Shown piece by piece: positions 18,231-27,353 of a stretch of DNA of 64,000 bases (positions within the stretch are counted from its first letter, which is position 1; every line of letters begins with the position of its first letter). The position numbers and the translations under genes are program-made. The DNA lies in the NCBI GenBank assembly GCA_016208165.1, contig JACQYL010000029.1:1-64000 (forward strand), written 5' to 3'. The DNA is from Deltaproteobacteria bacterium. Its GTDB lineage: Bacteria > Desulfobacterota > Desulfarculia > JACQYL01. Below the pieces are notes generated by a model. That model was not told the origin of the DNA. It saw nothing but the letters and a program-made list of their open reading frames with translations, and ran no database searches.

Positions 18231-18953
18231 CTAAACATCCTTGCCTTTACCCCGCAGTCGTGCCAGCTCGGAAAGCAAATCGATCTGAATTTGCTGGATT
18301 TCAACCAGCCGCTCCCATTGGTGCGACAGCAGGTGGTCGATTTTGTCGTGCAGCTGCCGGATTTCAAGTTCCGCCTTCAAATTCACACGGTAATCATACT
18401 GGGATCGCAAACGGTCTTTGGCTTCCACTCGGTTCTGGCTCATCATGATAACAGGGGCTTGAATGGCCGCCACACAGGACAGGACCAGGTTGAGTAAGAT
18501 AAAAGGATAGGGATCAAATGGCTTCGTGAGGAGAACGAACGTATTTAAGGCTATCCACGCCAAAAGCAGCATCCCAAAGATGGCGAGAAAGGTCCAGCTG
18601 CCTCCAAATGATGCCAGCTTGTCTGCCATTTTTTCACCGACACTGAGATCTTTTTCAAACTCGGTTTCGACATGACTTGACAGAATTTCGTGTCGTTGAA
18701 GACTCTCCAGGACATCATGGTCCAGCGTGGTCAGTTCTCCCTTTTCAGATTGGAGCAGGTCCTTGATATAGTTCATGCGGAACTGATTCAGATCATCGAG
18801 ACAGACGTAGCCCTCGGGTTTCCATTCGGGATGAAATCGTTTTACCTGTTCCGCTATGGCGTCTCGAACAAGCGCTGCGGGCATCATCATGGACCTGGCT
18901 TTGGTCTTGCCGCAAATATTGCAGATAACGGTTTTCGATTGCGATGCTTTCAT
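18231..18953 (-). CDS. DUF1003-type membrane protein with N-terminal Cys motif
   Basis: About 240 residues. The N-terminus carries CNICGK and CLDDLNQFRM, a possible zinc-binding pair. Two adjacent transmembrane helices (TFLAIFGMLLLAWIALNTFVLL and FILLNLVLSCVAAIQAPVIMM) are followed by the DUF1003 signature SQNRVEAKDRLRSQYDYRVNLKAE split by a Gln/Leu-rich helical tail. I chose ATG at 18953; a TTG seven codons upstream is possible. Function is unknown. It converges with the efflux operon, 49 bases apart. Confidence 0.75.
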   Translation of the reverse strand: MKASQSKTVICNICGKTKARSMMMPAALVRDAIAEQVKRFHPEWKPEGYVCLDDLNQFRMNYIKDLLQSEKGELTTLDHDVLESLQRHEILSSHVETEFEKDLSVGEKMADKLASFGGSWTFLAIFGMLLLAWIALNTFVLLTKPFDPYPFILLNLVLSCVAAIQAPVIMMSQNRVEAKDRLRSQYDYRVNLKAELEIRQLHDKIDHLLSHQWERLVEIQQIQIDLLSELARLRGKGKDV

Positions 18954-19072
18954 GGTTGATATCGACTCCTGCAACTGGAAAAGGTTCCTGTTATCCTAGT
19001 CAGCGAGGTGGCGGGGGAGACCCAATCAAAGTGTCAATGGTCACGACAAATCAACCTAACAAGGGAATCCAT

Positions 19073-19416
19073 ATGGCAGCTGTTATCTTTGAAGTAACGC
19101 CAACGGCATCCGGAAAAGATGGATATCTCAAACTAGCGGCGGATCTTCGTCCGCTCCTCGACATCCCGTCGGATTCATATCGGTTGAACGGTTTCAAAGC
19201 CTTACTAAAGTGAGAAAGGCTCTCAGTCCGTGTTTCCGGCAAGCCGAAGCTTCTGTTCAAACATGGCGGAATCTTCTGGAACACCGGCCGGCACAGAAGA
19301 AAGGCAAGGATTCTCTTTTCGGCTCTTACAGGATCCGTGTGGCGGAAGTCCGCCGGGATTATACGAACATGGAGAGGGAGGAGGCTCCGGCGGACTCTAA
19401 CAACGCTCTGGCCTAA
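19073..19416 (+). pseudogene. Antibiotic-biosynthesis-monooxygenase-like gene with one frameshift
   Basis: The first 41 codons (MAAVIFEVTPTASGKDGYLKLAADLRP) fit the start of an ABM-fold monooxygenase/stress protein, then meet TGA at 19211. From about 19195 a -1 frame continues the family pattern: SLTKVRKALS, SVQTWRNLLEHRPAQ, SYRIRVAEVRRDY, ending at 19416. A single missing C near 19195 (TTTC-AAAGC where TTCCAAAGC would give Phe-Gln-Ser-Leu-Thr) restores one continuous protein of about 114 residues. This is either a recent disruption or a sequencing error. AAGGGA precedes the ATG. Confidence 0.7.
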
Positions 19417-19473
19417 ACACTACGTCATAACGCGCGTGGTCAGGTCACAGATGTCCGCCTCGACACGCGAGCA

Positions 19474-20556
19474 TCAAAGCGTCCCTTTCGAGCGCCGCCG
19501 AAGATCAGCTTCATATTCCGCGGACGATCTCATGAAGTCGTGTTTGTCCGGAGGCACTCTGATCTTTTCTTCCGACTTCCGAACCAGTTGTATGGCCCCC
19601 TCCGAACACGTGCTGACACACAGTCCGCATCCAATGCAGCGGTCCGGGTGGATGTGCGCTACGCCTTGATCGGATAAGGTGACGGCGCCCATGGGACATC
19701 GGCCTATGCAAGTCTCGCAACCGATGCAATCCTCCGCCGCCACAGTGGAATAGTAGTTGGAGTTCGCATACTTTGCCGGTTTGGGGGTTCGCTTGATGGC
19801 CAACAGGCTCTCGCAGCAATCCGGACAGCAATTGCAGAGCGCATCCGGATTGACGCTGTTGCCGAATTGGGGAACCAGTCCGCTCTTGTCGCATTCTTTT
19901 AATATTTCCAGAAGTTCCCTTTTGTCGACTTCCCTTCCCAATCCACGCTCGATGTAGTAATCCGCGTAGAAATCGAACAAGAAGCATACCTCACGAGGCC
20001 GTTCACACGGATGTTCCGCCGCTTGGCGAACCACCGAGCAGGCGCAGTCCGCCACACAAAACCGTCGCTTCCGGTCTATAACCTTCGTGACGTCCTCGTA
20101 GGGTGCAACTTGGGCATCGCTATCCACGACGGTATGGATAGGAATCGTCCTGAGCGGCGCCGGTCCACGGCTGAAGTAACCGACGCGATTCAGTTCGAGC
20201 ATCAGGCCGGCCGTATCTTTATCGATGCGCTTGATTTGATGTTCCAAAAGCCCGTGAAGATAAGGGGCGGCCGAGTAGTAAAACGGTTCATCGTTCTTCG
20301 GAAACCGGGGAATCGTCAGTCCCTTCTCCGTCATGTTCTGAAGGATTTCTTCCGTTCTTTCCACAGATTGGCCCGTACTCCCGGCGATATCGGCCGCTGT
20401 TTGCAGGCTGCGGGTCAAATTCAAATACATTTCGGCTTCTTCCTCGGTAAACAAGGCCTTCAGTAGTCGGATTTCGACGCCGGTGCCGGTGGATTTAAAG
20501 CCGATGGAGTATTCATCCAATCGTTCTCTAAGTCTGCTGTACACGTCGCTATTCAT
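19474..20556 (-). CDS. Dicluster ferredoxin-type protein with HTH-like N-terminus
   Basis: 360-residue cytosolic protein. Residues about 25-90 (LFTEEEAEMYLNLTRSLQTAADIAGSTG and onward) look like a winged-helix segment. The middle has clustered cysteines: RFCVADCAC, HPCERPREVC and NCCPDCC. The C-terminus holds two [4Fe-4S] motifs, CIGCETCIGRCP and CIGCGLCVSTC. Proteins of this build are frequent in Desulfobacterota but I cannot name a tested function; a redox-linked regulator or an electron-transfer protein are both possible. It stands alone on its strand, followed downstream by the pseudogene at 19073-19416 on the other strand. Confidence 0.75.
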   Translation of the reverse strand: MNSDVYSRLRERLDEYSIGFKSTGTGVEIRLLKALFTEEEAEMYLNLTRSLQTAADIAGSTGQSVERTEEILQNMTEKGLTIPRFPKNDEPFYYSAAPYLHGLLEHQIKRIDKDTAGLMLELNRVGYFSRGPAPLRTIPIHTVVDSDAQVAPYEDVTKVIDRKRRFCVADCACSVVRQAAEHPCERPREVCFLFDFYADYYIERGLGREVDKRELLEILKECDKSGLVPQFGNSVNPDALCNCCPDCCESLLAIKRTPKPAKYANSNYYSTVAAEDCIGCETCIGRCPMGAVTLSDQGVAHIHPDRCIGCGLCVSTCSEGAIQLVRKSEEKIRVPPDKHDFMRSSAEYEADLRRRSKGTL

Positions 20557-20586
20557 GGGTCGACCTTATCCTTTTTTTCTATTCCT

Positions 20587-20630
20587 GGTAAGCGGATGGC
20601 CTCCGCCGCTACGGAAACCCCCCGCTTACC
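20587..20630. repeat. Intergenic hairpin between mscL and the iron-sulfur gene
   Basis: Perfect 9-bp arms GGTAAGCGG (20587-20595) and CCGCTTACC (20622-20630). No T tract follows on the minus strand, so intrinsic termination of mscL here is unproven. Confidence 0.4.
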
Positions 20631-20651
20631 CCACTCTTTTGCCTTTGTCTT

Positions 20652-21104
20652 TTAAGCCGTCAGCTCCGAGGTACAAAAGGCGCATCGCGTTGCCCTGATG
20701 GGTATGGTGGAAAGGCAGTGCGGGCAGGCCTTGGTGGCGGACTCGGCGGCCGGCGCCTCCTCTTTTCGCCTAAGGATGTTGATGCCTCGGATCAGCAGGA
20801 AAACGGCGAAGGAAACGATGAGAAAGCTGATGATCTTGGTAATGAAAAGACCATAATTGATACTGACGGCCCCAGCCTTCTGGGCCTCGGCCAGCGTGAC
20901 GTATGGCCCTGGGACGGCGCCCTTCTTGAGGACCAGGAAGAAGTCGGTAAAATCCACGTTGCCGAGCAGCAGACCGATGGGCGGCATGATAATGTCCGCG
21001 ACCAAAGATTGGACAATGGTTCCAAAGGCGGCGCCGATGATGATGCCCACGGCCATGTCAACCACGTTTCCTCTCATGGCGAACTCTTTGAATTCTTTCC
21101 ACAT
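20652..21104 (-). CDS. mscL: Large-conductance mechanosensitive channel
   Basis: 150-residue inner-membrane channel that opens under membrane tension and releases solutes on hypo-osmotic shock. The start at 21104 follows AAAGGAGG and gives the family N-terminus [22 protein letters not shown]1 ([18 protein letters not shown]) and TM2 ([19 protein letters not shown]) surround the periplasmic loop. Residues about 128-147 form a C-terminal double CxxC zinc-ribbon ([18 protein letters not shown]) in place of the usual charged helix end. Such a tail occurs in some other MscL proteins; its role is unknown. Confidence 0.95.
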   Translation of the reverse strand: MWKEFKEFAMRGNVVDMAVGIIIGAAFGTIVQSLVADIIMPPIGLLLGNVDFTDFFLVLKKGAVPGPYVTLAEAQKAGAVSINYGLFITKIISFLIVSFAVFLLIRGINILRRKEEAPAAESATKACPHCLSTIPIRATRCAFCTSELTA

Positions 21105-21918
21105 GCCCGCACCTCCTTTTTGAATTTTGCAGTACCGGAAACCCTGCCCTTTGAATGGGCTTTTTGCCCTTAGAGCAACGTACTTGGCGTCGCTATAAGA
21201 ATGCTTTGGAGCATGAAAAGCCGTTCGTGGAGATGATTGGTTCTTGGCCGGCGGACAGAAAAGTCCATTTTCTATCTCTCGGTAAATGAACAGCGGCAAG
21301 TCGAAAGCTTATCCGTAAAAAGATGGACATTGGCCAATCGTTAGCCAGACTACGTACGTTATCTTTTATTGTCAAAATGTTTTAAGGAGATTTCACCTTT
21401 CGCGTCGTGAGTACGACAATGCTGCTTTTTCTTTGAATAGCAGCGCTGAAGTGTTGCGGCTCGCATATCGAGCCTGTATAAGAAGTAGGGATGGAACGGG
21501 GGCTTGATGGATCGGCGTTATACAAAGGGGATACACGCTCCATACCCTCGAAGGCGAAGGGCATCTGTTCCCCTACAAGTACCTGACGCTCATTTTCGAC
21601 ACGGCGGACGCCGAGACGGCCGGAGCGAAATTCTGCTGCGGGGCTCATTGGCTTTTTCTCGCATAATAAAACGTTTGACAGGTCGCAATGCAGCCGCCTA
21701 AAAGCCTTCCCGGCCATTTCATTATAAGGTCTTTCTGCCGCCCTTTATCGTGGAGCCGATCAATAGACTTCGGTACAGGATGTGGTGAAAGTCAAAGCCG
21801 GTTTTCCGCCGAGACTGAGACTTTCCCTTTTTCCTTGGTCCGATCAACGCTTCCAGATATCTTCGTATCATCGGGGAAACCGCAGCAATGACTTCGTTGG
21901 ATCGGGGAAGGATTTATC
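21105..21918. other. Long intergenic region, possible gene remnant
   Basis: About 810 bases with no complete gene. On the plus strand, 21508-21660 encodes a protein-like stretch without a start (GYTLHTLEGEGHLFPYKYL, then TLIFDTADAETAG) ending in TAA, which looks like the tail of a decayed gene; I cannot assign a family. Short open frames elsewhere here lack ribosome sites. Confidence 0.4.
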
Positions 21919-21946
21919 TTGACGCCTCCTCCGTGTCGGGTATGAT
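21919..21946 (+). promoter_or_regulatory. Candidate promoter of the TRAP transporter operon
   Basis: TTGACG (21919-21924), 16-base spacer and TATGAT (21941-21946) are a good sigma-70 match. The predicted leader of about 100 bases contains a small hairpin, GGCGC (21981-21985) with GCGCC (21992-21996), and a strong GAGGAGGA ribosome site before the ATG at 22054. Confidence 0.6.
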
Positions 21947-22053
21947 AACCCATCGTTGAATTCGGTATGAGATGAAAAGGGGCGCATGAGAGCGCCATGC
22001 GGTTTGACAGTCATTTTAGGCTGAAAACAACACCCAGACGGAGGAGGATTCAC

Positions 22054-23208
22054 ATGGCCGGTGATTCAAAGGTACGAGGCGTCTCTCGGCGCGAATTTCT
22101 GAGAACGACGGTATTGAGTGGCGCGGCGATCGGTGCTTCGTTGACCTTGGCCCCGGGCTTGAATATGGCCCGAGCCGCCCAAGAGGGAAAGTGGACCATG
22201 AAGTACGATTGCTACATCGGCCCGACCGCCGAGACGGCGCAATTGGACAGCTGGTTCCTCGACGAAATCGCAAAACGCTCCGATGGACGGATTGAAATCA
22301 AGAAGTTCTGGTCCGGGTCTCTGCACAAGGTGGGTCAGCATTTACCGGCTGTTCGCGACGGTCTTTCGGAGATTTCTCTGATCAGCTACGGATACTACCC
22401 ATCGGACGTGCCTTTGAGCCGGGGGCTGGAATGGTACTACAGAGGATGCGACCATGCGGACGCTCTCTTGTACGTGTGCCGCGATATCTACAACGAGTCA
22501 CCCGAACTGAAGAAGGAATGGGAAGAGAAGAACAATGCCCAGGTGCTCTACTTCACGAACTGGAGCTATTGCCCATTCATGATGAAAAAGCCGATGGAAG
22601 ACGTGGCCGGGATGGAAGGCAAGAAGGTACGAGGCTACGGCATTGGGGCGGACGCGGTTAATCGCCTGGGCGGACGAGGAATGCCCATCGTGGCGGGCGA
22701 AGTCTACACTTCACTCGAGCGGGGCATTCTGGACGGCGTTTTCGCCTTCGCGTTCATCACTGCCGAGAAAATGAAGCTTCACGAGCAGGCCCCTTATGTT
22801 GTGGAAACCGGTGCAGGCGCCCACGCACCCACGACGGTGGTTATGACCCGAAGCCTGTATCTTTCCCTGCCGGACGATATCAAGGAAATCATCGACAACA
22901 CGGCCAAAGAACTGTACGAATCCAAATACCTGTCTCTCTACACCGCGCTGACGGAAGAAAGCGTCGACAAGATGGTCCAGGCAGGCGCCAAGTTTTCGAA
23001 ATGGCCCGATTCCGAAATCAAAAAAGCCACCGACTTGGTGCAGCCCGCCCAAGTCGACGAGTGGATTGAAAAGATCGCCAAACCCCTGAATTTCGACGGG
23101 CAGGCGTTCCAGGACAAGGTAGCCGCTTTGATCAACAAATACGAACCGGGCAAATTGAAAAATCCATGGCAGGTGTACGAAGCCAAATACGGAACGATGA
23201 AATCCTAG
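22054..23208 (+). CDS. dctP: TRAP transporter substrate-binding protein (DctP type)
   Basis: 384-residue periplasmic binding protein of the tripartite ATP-independent transporter. The start at 22054 follows GAGGAGGA. A twin-arginine signal, SRREFLRTTVLSGAAIGASL, ends near ARAAQ, so the protein is probably exported folded. The mature part has the DctP fold with family landmarks (LPAVRDGLSEISLISYGY, KKVRGYGIGADAVNRLG). Arg of the KVRGYG segment is the usual carboxylate clamp. Ligand is probably an organic or aromatic acid, judging from the CoA ligase and dehydrogenases downstream. First gene of dctPQM. Confidence 0.9.
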   Translation: MAGDSKVRGVSRREFLRTTVLSGAAIGASLTLAPGLNMARAAQEGKWTMKYDCYIGPTAETAQLDSWFLDEIAKRSDGRIEIKKFWSGSLHKVGQHLPAVRDGLSEISLISYGYYPSDVPLSRGLEWYYRGCDHADALLYVCRDIYNESPELKKEWEEKNNAQVLYFTNWSYCPFMMKKPMEDVAGMEGKKVRGYGIGADAVNRLGGRGMPIVAGEVYTSLERGILDGVFAFAFITAEKMKLHEQAPYVVETGAGAHAPTTVVMTRSLYLSLPDDIKEIIDNTAKELYESKYLSLYTALTEESVDKMVQAGAKFSKWPDSEIKKATDLVQPAQVDEWIEKIAKPLNFDGQAFQDKVAALINKYEPGKLKNPWQVYEAKYGTMKS

Positions 23209-23220
23209 TTCGGAACCCCG

Positions 23221-23253
23221 CGAGGGTGAGCCGCCAGAAGCCGCTCGCCCTCG
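23221..23253 (+). promoter_or_regulatory. Intercistronic hairpin after dctP
   Basis: Arms 23221-23231 (CGAGGGTGAGC) and 23243-23253 (GCTCGCCCTCG) pair over 11 bp with one G-U. No long T tract follows. Such structures after binding-protein genes often protect the upstream message or attenuate the membrane genes, giving an excess of binding protein. Confidence 0.6.
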
Positions 23254-23310
23254 TACTTTCCCGACACCCGCTTTCTTTCCGCCATGGACGGAAAATAGGA
23301 TGGTTGACTG

Positions 23311-23853
23311 ATGGCCACGCCTTCTGCTCCCACGCCTCTGGTTGACACGCTCTCTGAAGCCTATCGTAAGTTCTGCGTTGTAATGGCGTTTATCTCCGGA
23401 CTTACCATTGCGGTGATGATGCTGAGCACAACGGTAGACGCCTCGGCGCGGTATTTTTTCAACGCGCCCCTTGCAGGCATTTTCGAACTCAATGAAGTGA
23501 TCCTTGTGATTTGTGTCTATATGGGATTGGCCTGGACGCAAATCGAGCGGGGACACATCCGGGTAACAGCTCTTGCGGGACGGGTACCCGCCCGCGCTCG
23601 CTGCTATATGAACATGGTGGCCTGGTCAGTCAGTTTTCTGTTTGTCTTTCTAGTAGGCTACCAGAGCTGCCTGGGGGCCATCGAGTCCATCCGGTTATGG
23701 GAATTCCGCTGGGGATCGGTACAGATGCCGATCTGGTGGGCCAAATCTCTCGTACCCATCGGCTGCTGGATGCTGAACATTCAATTGATCATCGATATAT
23801 GGAAGGATATCGAACGCCTACGAGGGCGCCTGCCCATGGAGGCGGTCGACTAG
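23311..23853 (+). CDS. dctQ: TRAP transporter small membrane subunit (DctQ)
   Basis: 180 residues with four predicted transmembrane helices, the usual DctQ topology: FCVVMAFISGLTIAVMMLST, FELNEVILVICVYMGLAW, YMNMVAWSVSFLFVFLVGY and SLVPIGCWMLNIQLIIDI. The conserved middle WTQIERGHIRV is present. It couples DctP to the DctM channel in the inner membrane. Confidence 0.9.
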   Translation: MATPSAPTPLVDTLSEAYRKFCVVMAFISGLTIAVMMLSTTVDASARYFFNAPLAGIFELNEVILVICVYMGLAWTQIERGHIRVTALAGRVPARARCYMNMVAWSVSFLFVFLVGYQSCLGAIESIRLWEFRWGSVQMPIWWAKSLVPIGCWMLNIQLIIDIWKDIERLRGRLPMEAVD

Positions 23854-23906
23854 GCGGTCCGGGCGTTATACGAAACCTTTGAGACAACATCGGATGTGAT
23901 TACATC

Positions 23907-25238
23907 ATGCTCGACCCAACAACGGCTGTATTTCTGAGTGTGCCTGTGGTGCTGATTCTGCTCGCCATCGGGATCCCTGTTTACGTTTCACTGGGACTGA
24001 CCGGTTTTTTGGGATGCGTGGCCATTTCGAGCTGGGACATGGCCCTTAGCCAACTCAAGGTTTACCCGTATGTCCAGACAGCCAGCTACTTAATGGTGGT
24101 GGTGCCTCTCTTCGTCATCATGGGCGGCTTCGCGTTCAAGGCGGGTCTGGGATCGGATATTTTTACGGTCGGCCGAAAATGGTTTTCCCGGTTTCCAGCA
24201 GGGCTGGGCGTAGCCACGATCATCGGCAGCGCCGGCTTCGCGGCTTGTTCGGGGTCGAGCGTAGCCACCGCGGCCACCATGGGCGCCGTGGCCATACCGG
24301 AAATGCGCAAGCAGGGTTACGATCCCAAACTGGCCTGCGGTATTGTGGCCGCCGGCGGAGTGCTCGGCATCATGATTCCACCCAGCGTTATCCTGGTTTT
24401 CTACGGAGTGGTGACCGACACATCGGTGGGATCCATGCTGGTGGCCGGGGTCATTCCGGGCATCCTTTCCGTGGTCGTTTACGTGCTGGGGCTTATGTTT
24501 CTGAGCCGGATCGAACCCACCTTGGCGCCGGAACCCGTCAGTGTCTCATGGGGAGAACGATTCGCCTCCCTGACCAAAGCCTGGGGAGTGCTTCTGCTGT
24601 TTTCGATCGTAGTAGGCGGAATATACATCGGCTGGTTCACACCGACTGAGGCGGCGGCGGTAGGTTCTTTCGCGGCATTTTTAGGCATGATATTCAGAAG
24701 AAAAGGGAGTGGAAGCGGCCTGAAATTTGATATATCTGAATGTTTCATTTCCACGTTGCGCACAACCTGTATGGTATTCATCGTTATCGTGGGGGCCGGA
24801 TTGTACAGTTTTTTCCTGACTCTGGCCCAGGTGCCGCAGATGATCTCCGCCTGGGTTGCCACTTTGCCCCTATCTCCCTGGTACATCGTAGCCATGTTCC
24901 TGGTGATCTATATCCCCCTGGGCATGTTGCTGGACTCTTTTTCCTTACTGCTGGTCACTCTGCCCATCATGTTTCCCGTAGTGGTTGATCAGCTTGGATT
25001 CAGCCCTCTCTGGTTCGGTATACTCTCGACCAAACTATGCGAAATCGGACTGATTACGCCCCCGGTGGGACTGAATGTATATGTCCTGGCCGGTGTGGTG
25101 AGGGACGTGCCGTTGACCGACATATTCAAGGGGTGTCTCTGGTTCGTAATATTCGAGCTGGTCAGCACGGCGATTTTGTTCCTGTTTCCCGTTCTCAGTT
25201 ATTGGCTGCCTCAGACCATGCAACTCTTAAAAGGATAA
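23907..25238 (+). CDS. dctM: TRAP transporter large membrane subunit (DctM)
   Basis: 443-residue sodium-coupled transport subunit with about a dozen transmembrane helices. Family landmarks include GSAGFAACSGSSVATAATMG, the re-entrant loop GVLGIMIPPSVILVFYG, TPTEAAAVG and the second inverted half with IGLITPPVGLN. Complete length and no frameshifts. Last gene of the TRAP operon; the CoA ligase gene follows 320 bases later on the same strand. Confidence 0.93.
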   Translation: MLDPTTAVFLSVPVVLILLAIGIPVYVSLGLTGFLGCVAISSWDMALSQLKVYPYVQTASYLMVVVPLFVIMGGFAFKAGLGSDIFTVGRKWFSRFPAGLGVATIIGSAGFAACSGSSVATAATMGAVAIPEMRKQGYDPKLACGIVAAGGVLGIMIPPSVILVFYGVVTDTSVGSMLVAGVIPGILSVVVYVLGLMFLSRIEPTLAPEPVSVSWGERFASLTKAWGVLLLFSIVVGGIYIGWFTPTEAAAVGSFAAFLGMIFRRKGSGSGLKFDISECFISTLRTTCMVFIVIVGAGLYSFFLTLAQVPQMISAWVATLPLSPWYIVAMFLVIYIPLGMLLDSFSLLLVTLPIMFPVVVDQLGFSPLWFGILSTKLCEIGLITPPVGLNVYVLAGVVRDVPLTDIFKGCLWFVIFELVSTAILFLFPVLSYWLPQTMQLLKG

Positions 25239-25558
25239 AAGCAGCTTAGGTAAAGGATGTCTCGTGGTTGGTCCAAGAGCCATCGGGACTGCCGCATATG
25301 TGTGATCACATCGGTCACGGGCGGAAAGATCCGTCTCTCTTTCAAGAGCCTTTCGATGTCATAAGACGCTTGCTTCCTAAATCGCTACATACCGAAAGCT
25401 TGTGAACTGCGTTGAACCGCAACTGTTTTGGGCACTGGACACCGAAACGCACTCCAACCATTTGGGGAGAGAACCAGCGGGAACCTGTTCCAAGAGGCTT
25501 ACTCTCGGCTACCCTGTGGGTAGACGTAATAAGAATATAGCCACGATCGAGGTGTTAT
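25239..25558. other. Intergenic region upstream of the CoA ligase, with a 10-bp palindrome
   Basis: TGTGATCACA at 25301-25310 is a perfect palindrome and could be an operator for a CRP/FNR- or GntR-type regulator, but no -35/-10 pair is obvious beside it. The ligase ribosome site GAGGTG lies at the 3' end. No gene is seen. Confidence 0.35.
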
Positions 25559-27124
25559 ATGAACGTTGGTACGCTGTTGACCAAATCCGCCCGGGCGTTC
25601 CCTGAGAATTTGGCCGTGGCCCGCGGTTCAAAAAGACTAACCTACAGAGCGTTCAATCAGAGGGTGAACCGGCTCGCAAATGCCCTCCAAGGCTTAGGGC
25701 TGAAGCCGGGGGACAACGCGGCCATTCTCATGTACAACTACCCTGAAATGCTCGAGTCCATGTTCGCCTGTTACAAAGCCGGACTCGGTGCGGTTCCCAT
25801 CAATTTCAGGCTGCATCCCAAGGAGTTCGCTTTTATTATCCATCACTCGGAAGCCAAAGCCGTGCTCACCTCACCCGAGTTCGACGAACCCTTGCTGGAG
25901 ATCCGCGATCAGATACCCCAGGCCCGACACCTGATCACGTTGTCGAAAGCCGGCGGGGAGTTGATGGACTACGAGACCCTGCTCTCGAAGGCATCCGATG
26001 CGTTTGAAGACGTGAATGTGGAACCGGATCACGTAGCGTGGATATTCTATACATCCGGCACCACGGGGTTGCCCAAAGGCGCTATGCTCACGCATCGAAA
26101 CCTCTTGGCCATGTCCATGAACTTCTATGCGGACATTTGCCCCGGATTTGGTCCCAAGGACGTCATTCTTCACGCAGCGCCCCTTTCCCACGGAAGCGGC
26201 TGTTACTCCCTGCCCAATATCGGCAAAGCCGCGGCGAACATCATACTGGATTCCAAATCCTTCGAGCCCGAACTCGTTTTCAAGACCATACAGGAGCATG
26301 GGGTGACCAACATGTTCGCGGCTCCCACCATGATTCGCCTCCTGCTGGATCACCCGACCCTAAGCCGGTATGATCTCAGTTCAATGAGGGCCCTGAACTA
26401 CGGCGGCGCCCCCATGCTCGTGGAAGACCTGATGGAAGCCATGCGAAAGCTGGGACCCTGTCTGGTTCAACTTTACGGTCAGGCGGAATCTCCCATGACC
26501 ATCACCTATCTGCCTCATTGGGACCACGTCATGGAGGGCGCTCCGCAGCAGAAGGCCCGACTTGCATCAGCCGGTATCCCGCGTACGGATGTGGAAGTCG
26601 CCATCTTCGATTCAGAGGACCGTCCCCTGCCTCCCGGCAAGATGGGTGAGATCGTAACCCGCTCCGATCTGGTCATGAAAGGTTACTGGCGCAATCCGGA
26701 AGCCTCGGCCGACACTTTGAGAAGCGGCTGGCTGCACACCGGCGATATGGGGTACCTCGACGAACAGGGCTATCTATTCATCATGGACCGTTCCAAGGAC
26801 ATGATCATCAGCGGAGGCGAAAACATCTACCCGAGAGAAATCGAAGAGGCGCTCATACAACATCCCGCTGTGAGAGAAGTTGCCGTCATAGGCGTTCCTG
26901 ACGCCAGATGGGGGGAAGCCATCAAAGCCATTGTGTCTCTGGTTCCGGGAAGACAAGCCACGGAGAAGGAGTTGATCGACTTCTGCAAGCAAAACATCGC
27001 CGGCTACAAGAAGCCCAAGTCCGTGGATTTTGTTGACGCCCTGCCGAAAAACAACTACGGGAAAATATTGAAAAGGGAGTTGAGAGCCCCCTATTGGGGT
27101 GAAAAGGAAAGGAAAGTCATCTAG
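25559..27124 (+). CDS. Acyl-CoA synthetase (AMP-forming, FadD/benzoate-CoA-ligase type)
   Basis: 521-residue adenylate-forming enzyme that converts a carboxylate, ATP and CoA into acyl-CoA. Motifs are complete: FYTSGTTGLPKGAML (P-loop), NYGGAP, YGQAESP (A5), GWLHTGDMG (A7, ATP ribose Asp), DRSKDMIISGGENIYPRE (A8) and the catalytic Lys in PKNNYGKILKRE (A10). GAGGTG lies five bases before the ATG. Coming after the TRAP transporter, it probably activates the imported acid. A hairpin terminator follows at 27162. Confidence 0.9.
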   Translation: MNVGTLLTKSARAFPENLAVARGSKRLTYRAFNQRVNRLANALQGLGLKPGDNAAILMYNYPEMLESMFACYKAGLGAVPINFRLHPKEFAFIIHHSEAKAVLTSPEFDEPLLEIRDQIPQARHLITLSKAGGELMDYETLLSKASDAFEDVNVEPDHVAWIFYTSGTTGLPKGAMLTHRNLLAMSMNFYADICPGFGPKDVILHAAPLSHGSGCYSLPNIGKAAANIILDSKSFEPELVFKTIQEHGVTNMFAAPTMIRLLLDHPTLSRYDLSSMRALNYGGAPMLVEDLMEAMRKLGPCLVQLYGQAESPMTITYLPHWDHVMEGAPQQKARLASAGIPRTDVEVAIFDSEDRPLPPGKMGEIVTRSDLVMKGYWRNPEASADTLRSGWLHTGDMGYLDEQGYLFIMDRSKDMIISGGENIYPREIEEALIQHPAVREVAVIGVPDARWGEAIKAIVSLVPGRQATEKELIDFCKQNIAGYKKPKSVDFVDALPKNNYGKILKRELRAPYWGEKERKVI

Positions 27125-27161
27125 TCGGCAACGCCCGTCAGAATGCCCCCTGTTTGATTTA

Positions 27162-27199
27162 CTGAGGAAACTTGAAAAAGTATCCCTCAGCAGCTTTTT
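27162..27199 (+). terminator. Candidate rho-independent terminator after the CoA ligase
   Basis: CTGAGG (27162-27167) pairs with CCTCAG (27185-27190), with inner pairing ACTT/AAGT, and a TTTTT run follows at 27195-27199. It lies between convergent genes. Confidence 0.55.
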
Positions 27200-27353
27200 C
27201 CGTTTCAGCCATGAACACGCCGTCTTTGGCGGAACGCCTGTCGCAACCGGTCGCAGTATCTCCCCTGATGCCTTTTCCGCCCCCTCCCCTCGCATCCATG
27301 ATCCGATGCGCACTCGGAAACAGTGCCGGATACCCGGACGACCCGGGGCATCT

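Noticed and set aside
19211-19213. TGA in the ABM-like gene as a second selenocysteine codon
   Set aside because: The conserved continuation is in a different frame, so it is a frameshift, not UGA read-through.
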